This document shows, one piece after another, positions 8,463 to 15,623 of a stretch of DNA of 64,000 nt. The position numbers were made by a program, and so were the translations under genes. The stretch is taken from positions 1,309,001 to 1,373,000 of the forward strand of contig NZ_CP040813.1 of the NCBI RefSeq assembly GCF_009498295.1, written 5' to 3'. A model generated the notes under the pieces. That model searched no databases. It was not told the origin of the DNA and saw only the letters and a program-made list of their open reading frames with translations. Origin of the DNA: Oceanihabitans sp. IOP_32. Lineage in GTDB: Bacteria; Bacteroidota; Bacteroidia; Flavobacteriales; Flavobacteriaceae. Each line of letters opens with the position of its first letter. The stretch's first letter is position 1.

Positions 8463-9162
8463 GATTTTCTGTAAGTATTGATGCTATGGCATGTTCGAAA
8501 TCGGGTTGATTGGTCTTGTTTTTCAGTTCTAAAATCGTGCCTTTAAAGTAAATTTTACCTTCTAATAAAAACACGATTTCGTCTGCAACTTCTTCAACAA
8601 AACTCATAATGTGCGATGTAATCAAGATGGTTTTCCCCTTGGCTTTTTCGGCTTGAATTAAATCTTTTAATCGGATGAGCGAAATGGGATCCAAACCCGT
8701 TGTTGGTTCATCTAAAATAATTAATGGACTATCGAACATAAAGGTTAATACCAAGTTTACCTTTTGTTTTGTGCCTCCAGAGAGGTTGCCTAGTTTTTTA
8801 TCTAGAAAAGGTTCCAATCTAAAAAGCTTTATTAAACGCTCGTCTTCATCGGTGTTTTTACGTAAATCCTTAATCATTTTGATTAATTCTTTCACCTTTA
8901 AATTACTAGGAAAGTTAGCGATTTGTGGTAAGTAATCAATTTTATATCTATAATCTGAATTTTTCTTTATGTCGTCACCAAGTACAGAAATATGACCTTT
9001 ATTTGGAATCACCATACCTAAAATAGATTTTATTAGCGTGGTTTTTCCCGAACCATTTGGACCGAGAACGGCAAAAATGCCGCCTTTATTTATAGTTAAA
9101 TCTAATCCACTTAGCACTTGATTTTTGCCAAATTTTTTGTGTAAATTTTCAATAATTACCAT
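8455..9162 (-). CDS. nosF: NosF-type ABC transporter ATP-binding protein
   Basis: 235-residue ABC ATPase. Walker A is GPNGSGKT near residue 34-41, the signature is LSGGTKQKV near 127, and Walker B is PLIILDEPTTG near 149. It drives the NosDFY complex needed for maturation of the copper-sulfide centre of NosZ. It overlaps both neighbours, nosD by 7 bases and nosY by 8, so the three are translationally coupled. Assignment rests on ABC motifs plus fixed nosD-nosF-nosY order. Confidence 0.94.
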   Translation of the reverse strand: MVIIENLHKKFGKNQVLSGLDLTINKGGIFAVLGPNGSGKTTLIKSILGMVIPNKGHISVLGDDIKKNSDYRYKIDYLPQIANFPSNLKVKELIKMIKDLRKNTDEDERLIKLFRLEPFLDKKLGNLSGGTKQKVNLVLTFMFDSPLIILDEPTTGLDPISLIRLKDLIQAEKAKGKTILITSHIMSFVEEVADEIVFLLEGKIYFKGTILELKNKTNQPDFEHAIASILTENHA

Positions 9163-10391
9163 GTTAGCTTTTTCATTTGTGGGTTGTTATCCAATAAATC
9201 GTCTGGAGTGAAAACTGGCGATACTTTTTCAGAAAAATCAATAATATCTATAAACATACTGCGCAGTAAAATAATAGTCTCTGGTGTACGGTTTACAATG
9301 TAAGAAAAGAGTTTTACGGGACGGTAAGGGATGTCTCCAATACCGTCTTTATCAAGGTCGTAACCCGTATAACTGCTCCAATAGTTTTTATCGAATTCAT
9401 TATCGTTAACCTTGCTATTATAGGCCACATCGAAGGAATTATACAAAAAGTTGTTTTCTGTAAATATGTTGGTATAGCATGCTCCTTTTACTTTAATGGC
9501 CCAGCCATTATTCTCAAAAGTGTTCTTTTTGTAATTAATGCGGTTAGAACCTTCTACGTTAATACCAATGGTGTTATTTGTAAAGGTATTCCCTTCAATT
9601 TCGCCATCGTTAATTTCTTTTAATAACAGGCCGTAAGAAGCGGTTCCCCAATTTTCTTTAAAAATGTTGTTGTACATTTCGATTCGTTTTGAAAACATCA
9701 CGGCCACTCCGGCGCCATTATTTTCAAATACATTGTCTTGGTATACATCATCGTTTGAGAACATAAAGTGCAAACCGTAACGCACATTTAAAGAGCTGAC
9801 GTTGTTTTTAATGGTACAAAAATCTGAAAACTCTAAATAAATACCATCTCTAACATGCTGTACAAAATTATGTTCAATTTCAACATTTTTACTGTACCAC
9901 AGCTGTATGCCGTTGCCCGAATTATACTCTTCTACAGCATCGCCAATTATTTTATTATGAAAGACTTTTCCGTCTCTAGATTTTTCTATGTAAATACCAA
10001 AAAATAGTTTTTCTAACACTAGATTTTGAATGAGGAAGTTTTTACTGTTTTTTACCCGAATGGCGGCGTAATCTGAGGTGTAACTATTACCAACATTTAT
10101 TATGAATAGACCGTCGACCGTAACATGATCTGAAATAACCGTAATAATTTCGCCTTGAGACTCCCCATCTATTACAGGATAATTTTTACCAATGATCGTT
10201 AAGGGCTTATTTACAATAACATTATGCTCTTTGTAAGTGCCTTTTTTTACCACGATGGTATCGAAATCTTTGGCTTGCGCAATACCTTCTTTTAAAGTTG
10301 AAATGGGACAGGTTTTACACACTTCTATGCTTTGAGCAAAGGTGGTGTTCGTTAATAAAACAACTGCTAAAAAAACGAATAGATGTTTCAT
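9156..10391 (-). CDS. nosD: NosD copper-site maturation protein
   Basis: 411-residue exported protein: signal peptide at residues 1-19 (ending TTFAQS), then a right-handed beta-helix built from repeated NNxF/ENNxF-type turns (carbohydrate-binding/sugar-hydrolase, CASH, repeats) through most of the chain. NosD is the periplasmic partner of the NosFY ABC transporter and is needed to assemble the CuZ centre. The C-terminal motif DKDGIGDIPYRP is typical of NosD. Four bases separate it from nosL upstream; it overlaps nosF downstream. Length is normal. Confidence 0.95.
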   Translation of the reverse strand: MKHLFVFLAVVLLTNTTFAQSIEVCKTCPISTLKEGIAQAKDFDTIVVKKGTYKEHNVIVNKPLTIIGKNYPVIDGESQGEIITVISDHVTVDGLFIINVGNSYTSDYAAIRVKNSKNFLIQNLVLEKLFFGIYIEKSRDGKVFHNKIIGDAVEEYNSGNGIQLWYSKNVEIEHNFVQHVRDGIYLEFSDFCTIKNNVSSLNVRYGLHFMFSNDDVYQDNVFENNGAGVAVMFSKRIEMYNNIFKENWGTASYGLLLKEINDGEIEGNTFTNNTIGINVEGSNRINYKKNTFENNGWAIKVKGACYTNIFTENNFLYNSFDVAYNSKVNDNEFDKNYWSSYTGYDLDKDGIGDIPYRPVKLFSYIVNRTPETIILLRSMFIDIIDFSEKVSPVFTPDDLLDNNPQMKKLTW

Positions 10392-10395
10392 TTAT

Positions 10396-10824
10396 CTAAT
10401 CCTTGAATTTTACAAGCAAGGTTTCCCAACTGTATAATTGGCCGCCTTTTTCTGCTTGAAACTTTTCAGCCTCAGCTTTGTTTTTAAAGGCAGATAGGAA
10501 TGCTCCCATAGGACTAGGAATGTTTTCGCTAATTAAAAAGGTAGCTTTTGTCGCATCAATAAGGGCTTCTGGCTCTGTATAGTTATTGGATAGGTATAAG
10601 GCGATTTCCGAAGTATCGAATTCATCCATAAAATTAATCATGCATTCTGTGGCATCAAACATATAAACTTTACCTTTTTTAGTTACAATTTGAGCGGCAT
10701 GAACTTTATCGACAATAGTCATTTTACAAAAATAACAAGTATCACTACCATAATTTATCTTTTTTGGAGCCACCTCGCAACTAAAAAGTAAGAACACCAA
10801 AACCATTAGACTTATACCTTTCAT
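10396..10824 (-). CDS. nosL: NosL copper chaperone lipoprotein
   Basis: Copper-binding outer- or inner-membrane lipoprotein that delivers copper to NosZ. I chose the ATG at 10824, which gives the 142-residue product MKGISLMVLVFLLFSCEVA... with a signal peptide and lipobox cysteine at residue 16. An upstream in-frame ATG at 10947 would overlap the preceding gene and bury the signal peptide. The CYFCKMTI segment is the NosL metal-binding signature, and the ending (KAEAEKFQAEKGGQLYSWE) is also family-typical. Located directly before nosD. Confidence 0.92.
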   Translation of the reverse strand: MKGISLMVLVFLLFSCEVAPKKINYGSDTCYFCKMTIVDKVHAAQIVTKKGKVYMFDATECMINFMDEFDTSEIALYLSNNYTEPEALIDATKATFLISENIPSPMGAFLSAFKNKAEAEKFQAEKGGQLYSWETLLVKFKD

Positions 10825-10904
10825 AATTAATGTAGTCTTTATTGTTTTAAAATAATAATGTATTTTTTGCATGATTTTTAGAACTTTTATAAATAATTGT
10901 ATAA

Positions 10905-11525
10905 TTATGCTTTTGTTTGCCTTAGGCTTGCTTTTCTGCCCATCCAAAAAGCAATAAGGGTTAAAAACATCCCGATAAACATCAGGTATCCTCCTATATG
11001 AGGTAAAGAAGTAACATCAAAGTTTAATAATTTTTGAAAACCTAATAAAGGCGGTTTATAGGACATTGGTGTGCCGTCGGGATTGGTGATTTTTATTATG
11101 GCATTAGGATCTAGATTACTACCGTAATCGATTAACCAATTATTAAAATCGTACATACCTAATATACCTAAAACGGACATTAATAGAAACCATCCTAAAA
11201 ACAATTTGTAATTTATTTTTTCAAGATAACCAAATATACCAATAATTACGCCCAATATCACCATGGTTAAAACAACCTTAGGAAACACTGAGAATTCCCA
11301 CATTTCGTCTGGTTTAGGTATGGTTTTCATACCTATGTAGTGGTTAAGGCCGTCGATATTCTGCAAATCAAATTCTTCTACACCCTCAATACCATCTATA
11401 TAAATATTCATTCCTAATGGTTCTGGATATTGTGGTGCACCAAGCATGATATTCCACAAAGGAAATTTAAAAAGTCCTAATAACAGTAACGAGCCTATAA
11501 TCATTATAATGCTAGCCTTTTTCAT
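10905..11525 (-). CDS. nos-cluster membrane protein, NosB-like
   Basis: 206 residues with membrane helices near residues 5-25, 90-110, 115-135 and 175-198 and a periplasmic loop containing NIYIDGIEG and LNHYIGMKTIP. Clade II nos clusters carry a membrane protein named NosB just downstream of nosZ, and position fits that role, but I could not compare sequences. Its function in N2O reduction is not established. It follows nosZ after a 160-base gap that contains a hairpin, and precedes nosL. Confidence 0.65.
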   Translation of the reverse strand: MKKASIIMIIGSLLLLGLFKFPLWNIMLGAPQYPEPLGMNIYIDGIEGVEEFDLQNIDGLNHYIGMKTIPKPDEMWEFSVFPKVVLTMVILGVIIGIFGYLEKINYKLFLGWFLLMSVLGILGMYDFNNWLIDYGSNLDPNAIIKITNPDGTPMSYKPPLLGFQKLLNFDVTSLPHIGGYLMFIGMFLTLIAFWMGRKASLRQTKA

Positions 11526-11594
11526 GGTACTAAATGTTTTTTGTGAAATTTTTATAAGGATTCTGTATGAAGCGGTTTATAATCATACAAATAG

Positions 11595-11627
11595 TAAGGC
11601 GAGAGCGATAAATCTACTCTCGCCTTA
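11595..11627 (-). terminator. intercistronic hairpin downstream of nosZ
   Basis: Perfect 11-bp stem TAAGGCGAGAG/CTCTCGCCTTA with an 11-base loop in the 160-base gap between nosZ and the nosB-like gene. No T-run follows on the minus strand, so partial termination or protection of the nosZ mRNA 3' end is more likely than full termination. Confidence 0.55.
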
Positions 11628-11685
11628 TATTGGGAAAATAAACACTAAAACAAAATTTCCCTATTTGTATTTGTCTGAGAACTTA

Positions 11686-13647
11686 TTATATATCGTCACC
11701 TAAAGACCAAGATAATTCGATGTTAGAATCTTTTGGAGACACACGCACATAGCCTTGCATTTCTTGGTGTAGCGCAGAGCAGAAATCTGTACAATAAAAT
11801 GGCCATACACCAACTTGCTTTGGCTCCCAAGTTAACGTTCTTGTTTGTCCTGGAGCTATTAATAATTCTGCATTATTAGCGCCAATTATAGCAAACCCGT
11901 GTGGCACATCAAAATCTTGCTCTAAATTAGTGATGTGAAAGTAAACCTTGTCTCCTACTTTTACACCCTCAATATTATCTGGTGCAAAGTGACTGCGTAT
12001 TAAAGTCATGTAAACATGTACGTTTTTACCATCTCTAACCACTTTAGTTTCACCTTCGTTTGTCGCTTTGTGCGGGTGTTTGTTATCGGCTAGCTTATAA
12101 AATTTCAGCGAATTTTCTTTGATTATTTCGGCTGGAATAGCTGCGGCGTAATGTGGTTCACCATGGGTTGGAAAATCTAAAAGCAACTCCATTTTATCTC
12201 CAGAAATATCATATAACTGCGCCGAGTGCTCCATTTCTGGCCCTACTGGTAAATAGCGATCTTTGGTGATTTTGTTCATAGCAAACATGTATTTGCCAAA
12301 AGGTTTTCTTGAGTTTCCTCCAGGAATTGTCAAGTGTCCTACAGAATAGTACGTTGGTTTCCTATCGATAACTTCCCAAGTTCCCAACTTCCATTTTACA
12401 ACTTCTGAAGAAATAAAGAAGGTTGTATAGGCATTACCTTTACCATCAAACTCGGTATGTAAAGGGCCTAATCCTGGTTGCTCTACAGAGCCTGCTAAAA
12501 CATCTTCAAAATTTAAAATTGGTATGCCGTAAGCATCACCAGCAAATTTCTCGTTCTCTATAGCATCAAGCATTTTAGTAAAGGAATGAACCGTTAAGTT
12601 CGCCGATAATTTTCCATTACCAACAATGTATTCTCCAGAAGGATCGACATCACAACCGTGAGGTGATTTTGGTGTTGGCAGTAAATATACGGCTCCAGGA
12701 ACTTCTGAAGGATTTACAACCCTTACTTCCTTTTTCATTGTAGAAGTTACAATGTGAGTAGCTTCATCAAGTAAGTTATGTGCATAATTTGCAGGCATCA
12801 TAGTACCACCGCCATTATTTACATATTCTTCAATTTTTTTCCAGTTAATGGCTGCAATAAAATCTTTATCGTTTTGAGAGGCATTAACCTCTAATAAGGT
12901 GTTTGCTTCTTCTGTATTATAGGTGGTAAAGAAGAACCACCCATGAGATTTCCCACGTCCAGGGTGTGACAAGTCGTAATTAAAACCTGGCATTAACACT
13001 TGAAACTTAATATCCATATGCCCATGTTCTGGATCTACAGAGATAAAAGTTAAAGCCCCTTTAAAATTCCCTTTGTAGTCTTTAATAGGCATGTCTCTTT
13101 GTGGTACGGGTACAGAAAAACGCGTTCCCGCCACAACGTACTCGGTGTTTTCTGTAATAAAAGAAGAACTGTGATTACCTGCACTATTAGGTACTTCAAT
13201 AATTTCCTCTGTTTCAAACGATCTTAAACTAACTCTAGCGATACGTGGTGTATTGTTTCCGTTAATAAAAACCCAACGCCCATCTAATTCGCCATTAGTT
13301 TGAGAAATGTCTGGGTGATGCGAATCGTCCCAAGGTATAAAACCATAAGAAGTTTCTAACATTGGCTTGGTTTCTTCAGAATACCCATATCCGTTTGTTG
13401 GAAACTGTGAAAATACTGGGATTTCTTTAAACATTCTTCCAGATGGCAAGCCGTAAACCGTAAGGTTACCACTGTATCCGCCAGAGATAAAGGCATAATG
13501 GGAGTCGTGCTCGCCTGGGGCTACATATACTTTTTCGGCTATATTATTTGATAAGGCTCCGTTTCCTCCAGATTTCCCAGAGTTATTACAACTTGTAAAT
13601 GCTACAAGAAGGCCTAAAAATAAGGTTGATTTTAATATATTCTTCAT
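11686..13647 (-). CDS. nosZ: nitrous oxide reductase, clade II (lipoprotein type)
   Basis: Reduces N2O to N2 in the periplasm as the last step of denitrification. 653 residues. The N-terminus is a Sec-type signal ending FTSCNN, a lipobox-like site at C20, and has no twin-arginine motif; this marks the clade II form. The beta-propeller holds CuZ ligand motifs such as DDSHHPDIS and SPHGCDVDPSGEYIV. The C-terminal cupredoxin has the CuA ligands C619, C623, H627 and M630 in FYCTDFCSALHQEM, plus the histidine in DVPHGFAII. Surrounded by cytochrome c, fasciclin, nosB-like and nosLDFY genes in one operon. Confidence 0.97.
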   Translation of the reverse strand: MKNILKSTLFLGLLVAFTSCNNSGKSGGNGALSNNIAEKVYVAPGEHDSHYAFISGGYSGNLTVYGLPSGRMFKEIPVFSQFPTNGYGYSEETKPMLETSYGFIPWDDSHHPDISQTNGELDGRWVFINGNNTPRIARVSLRSFETEEIIEVPNSAGNHSSSFITENTEYVVAGTRFSVPVPQRDMPIKDYKGNFKGALTFISVDPEHGHMDIKFQVLMPGFNYDLSHPGRGKSHGWFFFTTYNTEEANTLLEVNASQNDKDFIAAINWKKIEEYVNNGGGTMMPANYAHNLLDEATHIVTSTMKKEVRVVNPSEVPGAVYLLPTPKSPHGCDVDPSGEYIVGNGKLSANLTVHSFTKMLDAIENEKFAGDAYGIPILNFEDVLAGSVEQPGLGPLHTEFDGKGNAYTTFFISSEVVKWKLGTWEVIDRKPTYYSVGHLTIPGGNSRKPFGKYMFAMNKITKDRYLPVGPEMEHSAQLYDISGDKMELLLDFPTHGEPHYAAAIPAEIIKENSLKFYKLADNKHPHKATNEGETKVVRDGKNVHVYMTLIRSHFAPDNIEGVKVGDKVYFHITNLEQDFDVPHGFAIIGANNAELLIAPGQTRTLTWEPKQVGVWPFYCTDFCSALHQEMQGYVRVSPKDSNIELSWSLGDDI

Positions 13648-13675
13648 TTTTATTTAGTTTAGATTAGTGTTTTTG

Positions 13676-14251
13676 TTATTCGGTAGGAGGTAGTAATACT
13701 TTATCAATAACGTGCACCACACCGTTTCCTGCAGGTATACTCGCTATAATTTTTGCCCCTCCAATAATGGGTTCATCGTCTATCACTTCAACTTGTACAT
13801 AAGCATTATTTGCTTGTCCTAGTTTTTTAAATCTCTTTAAAAAGTCTTTAGAATAGTTCCCCGGCGTTACATGGAACTTTAAAATATTGGCCAAAGCCGC
13901 TTTATTCTCAGGTTTTAATAAGTTTTCAACAGTTCCTTCAGGCAATGCAGCAAAAGCCTCGTTTGTTGGTGCAAAAACCATTAAGGGCCCTGCATTAACT
14001 AAGGCGTTTTCTAATTGTGCAGCTTGAACCGCAGCAACTAAAGTTGTGTGGTCTTCAGAGCCTATTGCAATTTGCAGCACATTAGGTGTAGAGCCATCAT
14101 CTTCAATAAAAGCCTGACCTGTTCTTTCTGGAGACTCCTTTTCGGTTTGTTCAGTATTGGGCGTCGATGTTTCTTCTTTTTCTACATTTTTGCAGGAAAA
14201 AATCAATGTTAAACAAGCAAACCCAAAAAATAGAAATTTTAAAGTTTTCAT
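13676..14251 (-). CDS. fasciclin-domain lipoprotein of the nos operon
   Basis: 191 residues. The signal peptide ends LTLIFSCKN, a lipobox. A low-complexity acidic linker (residues 22-55) is followed by one fasciclin (FAS1) domain at about 60-190 with the hallmark segments GPLMVFAPTNEAFAALP and GNGVVHVIDKVLLP. FAS1 domains usually mediate protein-protein or matrix contacts. It sits 28 bases before nosZ and 31 bases after the cytochrome gene, so it probably belongs to the N2O-reducing electron transfer assembly; what it does there is unknown. Confidence 0.88.
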   Translation of the reverse strand: MKTLKFLFFGFACLTLIFSCKNVEKEETSTPNTEQTEKESPERTGQAFIEDDGSTPNVLQIAIGSEDHTTLVAAVQAAQLENALVNAGPLMVFAPTNEAFAALPEGTVENLLKPENKAALANILKFHVTPGNYSKDFLKRFKKLGQANNAYVQVEVIDDEPIIGGAKIIASIPAGNGVVHVIDKVLLPPTE

Positions 14252-14282
14252 AGAATAGTGGTTTTTATTTGAATTAGAAATA

Positions 14283-14783
14283 TTAAAGCGTTCTATAATA
14301 TTCTAAAATAGCACGAGCTTCTTCCTCAGTAAGGTTTTGGTTTGCCATTGGCGAGCCATTAAACTCAATTAATAATTCTTTAGCTAATGGGTCGTTTTTA
14401 ACCATACCTTCAGGATCTAAGATCATGTTCATTATCCATTCTGGGGTACGTCTTTCCATAATACCTTTGGGAGCGGGTCCAATAAACTTTTTATCTGGTC
14501 TGTGGCAAGCGGTACACATGGTTTTGAACACCTCGGCACCTTTGGCAGCCATGGCAGAATTTATTTCTACATCTAAGGTTACTGAGGTAATAGGCCCTAC
14601 ACCTTTGGTTGTTAAATCTACTCTTTTAGAAGGCGGCACTTTATCTGTTTTTTTCGTCACAGATTTCTCTGCCGGAGCTTTCTTTTGATATGTGAATCCT
14701 TCTTCTTTTTTTTCTTCCTTACCCCCGCAACTTAAAAGTAATGTTACGAATAAAACGGTCGTTAATTTTAGTAGTGTTTTCAT
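14283..14783 (-). CDS. class I cytochrome c lipoprotein of the nos operon
   Basis: 166 residues: lipobox LLLSCGG (C19), a lysine/glutamate-rich linker, then a single-heme cytochrome c domain at about 75-166. The heme motif is C90-T-A-C93-H94, and M146 in GSPMANQNLT is the likely axial methionine. It is the first gene of the nos operon, so it is the likely electron donor to the CuA site of NosZ. Predicted promoter and FNR-like box lie upstream. Confidence 0.9.
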   Translation of the reverse strand: MKTLLKLTTVLFVTLLLSCGGKEEKKEEGFTYQKKAPAEKSVTKKTDKVPPSKRVDLTTKGVGPITSVTLDVEINSAMAAKGAEVFKTMCTACHRPDKKFIGPAPKGIMERRTPEWIMNMILDPEGMVKNDPLAKELLIEFNGSPMANQNLTEEEARAILEYYRTL

Positions 14784-14816
14784 CTAGTTCTGAAGTTTAA
14801 TTACATTTTTATATAA

Positions 14817-14824
14817 CAAATATA
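14817..14824 (-). promoter_or_regulatory. predicted -7 promoter box of the nos operon
   Basis: Read on the minus strand this is TATATTTG, an exact match to the Bacteroidota -7 consensus TAnnTTTG, 34 bases before the cytochrome c start codon. Transcription would begin near 14812. Confidence 0.55.
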
Positions 14825-14846
14825 ATGCTTAAAGATACGCAAAAAC

Positions 14847-14860
14847 ATGATATTTATCAT
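14847..14860. promoter_or_regulatory. FNR/CRP-like operator upstream of the nos operon
   Basis: ATGAT-ATTT-ATCAT, two perfect 5-base arms with a 4-base spacer, the geometry of FNR-family sites (TTGATnnnnATCAA). Its centre lies about 41 bases upstream of the start predicted from the TATATTTG box, the class II activator position. Low-oxygen or NO-dependent activation is inferred. No CRP/FNR gene is present in this window. Confidence 0.55.
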
Positions 14861-14970
14861 AAAAAAGACATATTAGTCCTATTTTATTTTCAATAGACCC
14901 CTTGTGTTTTTAACCAAAAGAACATCAACTAATTACACCAAAACAAACTAAATCCCACAATCTTTTTAAG

Positions 14971-15504
14971 TTAAAAATACACCCTAAAGAAAGGCGCCCA
15001 AGCATCGGCATAAATACTCTTGCTCTTATCGTACAACACATCGTATCGCACACCAAAAGTGATGTTGCCGCTTCTGTATCCCGCTCCAAAAAACAAAGCC
15101 GGTACCCAATAGGTATCCCGCTCCAAATTTAAATTAATATCATAGCGCCTGTTAACGTGAAGATTCTCAAATTCGGTAGAGAGCTGTAATTCATTTATCA
15201 CATTAAATAAGCCCAGTACACTACCGCCCAGTATGGTAGATTTATACGCATTCTTTTGCTTGTTAAATGTGGCGTTAAACCCCAAGCCTAAGGCAAAATT
15301 TGAATCGAATTGATAAATGGCACTAGGAGCTACTGTCCCACTAAAATAAGCATCACCAAAGCTTAAACCAATACCTCCACCAAACCTTACATGATCCCAA
15401 AAATCGTTTGTCTGTTGTGGTTTTTGTTGTGCGACTGCGAGGCTAACCGAGAACACAAAAAATAAAACCTTAACAATTTGTCTTATATTTAGAGATAAAG
15501 TCAT
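14971..15504 (-). CDS. outer-membrane beta-barrel protein near sucA
   Basis: 177 residues with a signal peptide (ending SLAVAQQ) and alternating hydrophobic strands with glycines (GGGIGLSFGDAYF, LGLGFNATF, ITFGVRYDVLY) ending in an aromatic residue (FFRVYF), the pattern of a small outer-membrane barrel. Homologues in flavobacteria are, as I recall, sometimes labelled alpha-ketoglutarate decarboxylase because they lie beside sucA; nothing here supports an enzyme. It is divergent from sucA with 119 bases between starts. Function unknown. Confidence 0.75.
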   Translation of the reverse strand: MTLSLNIRQIVKVLFFVFSVSLAVAQQKPQQTNDFWDHVRFGGGIGLSFGDAYFSGTVAPSAIYQFDSNFALGLGFNATFNKQKNAYKSTILGGSVLGLFNVINELQLSTEFENLHVNRRYDINLNLERDTYWVPALFFGAGYRSGNITFGVRYDVLYDKSKSIYADAWAPFFRVYF

Positions 15505-15574
15505 ACTTATTTTTAAATTTCTAGTAATTCATGATAAATATAACAAAAGAAACTTCTTTTTTTGGTAAATGTCG

Positions 15575-15582
15575 TATTTTTG
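15575..15582 (+). promoter_or_regulatory. predicted -7 promoter box of sucA
   Basis: TATTTTTG matches the Bacteroidota -7 consensus TAnnTTTG and lies 41 bases upstream of the sucA start codon. Confidence 0.45.
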
Positions 15583-15623
15583 AAAAGTGTTTAATCAATC
15601 TTTCACTATATTAATTTGACTTA

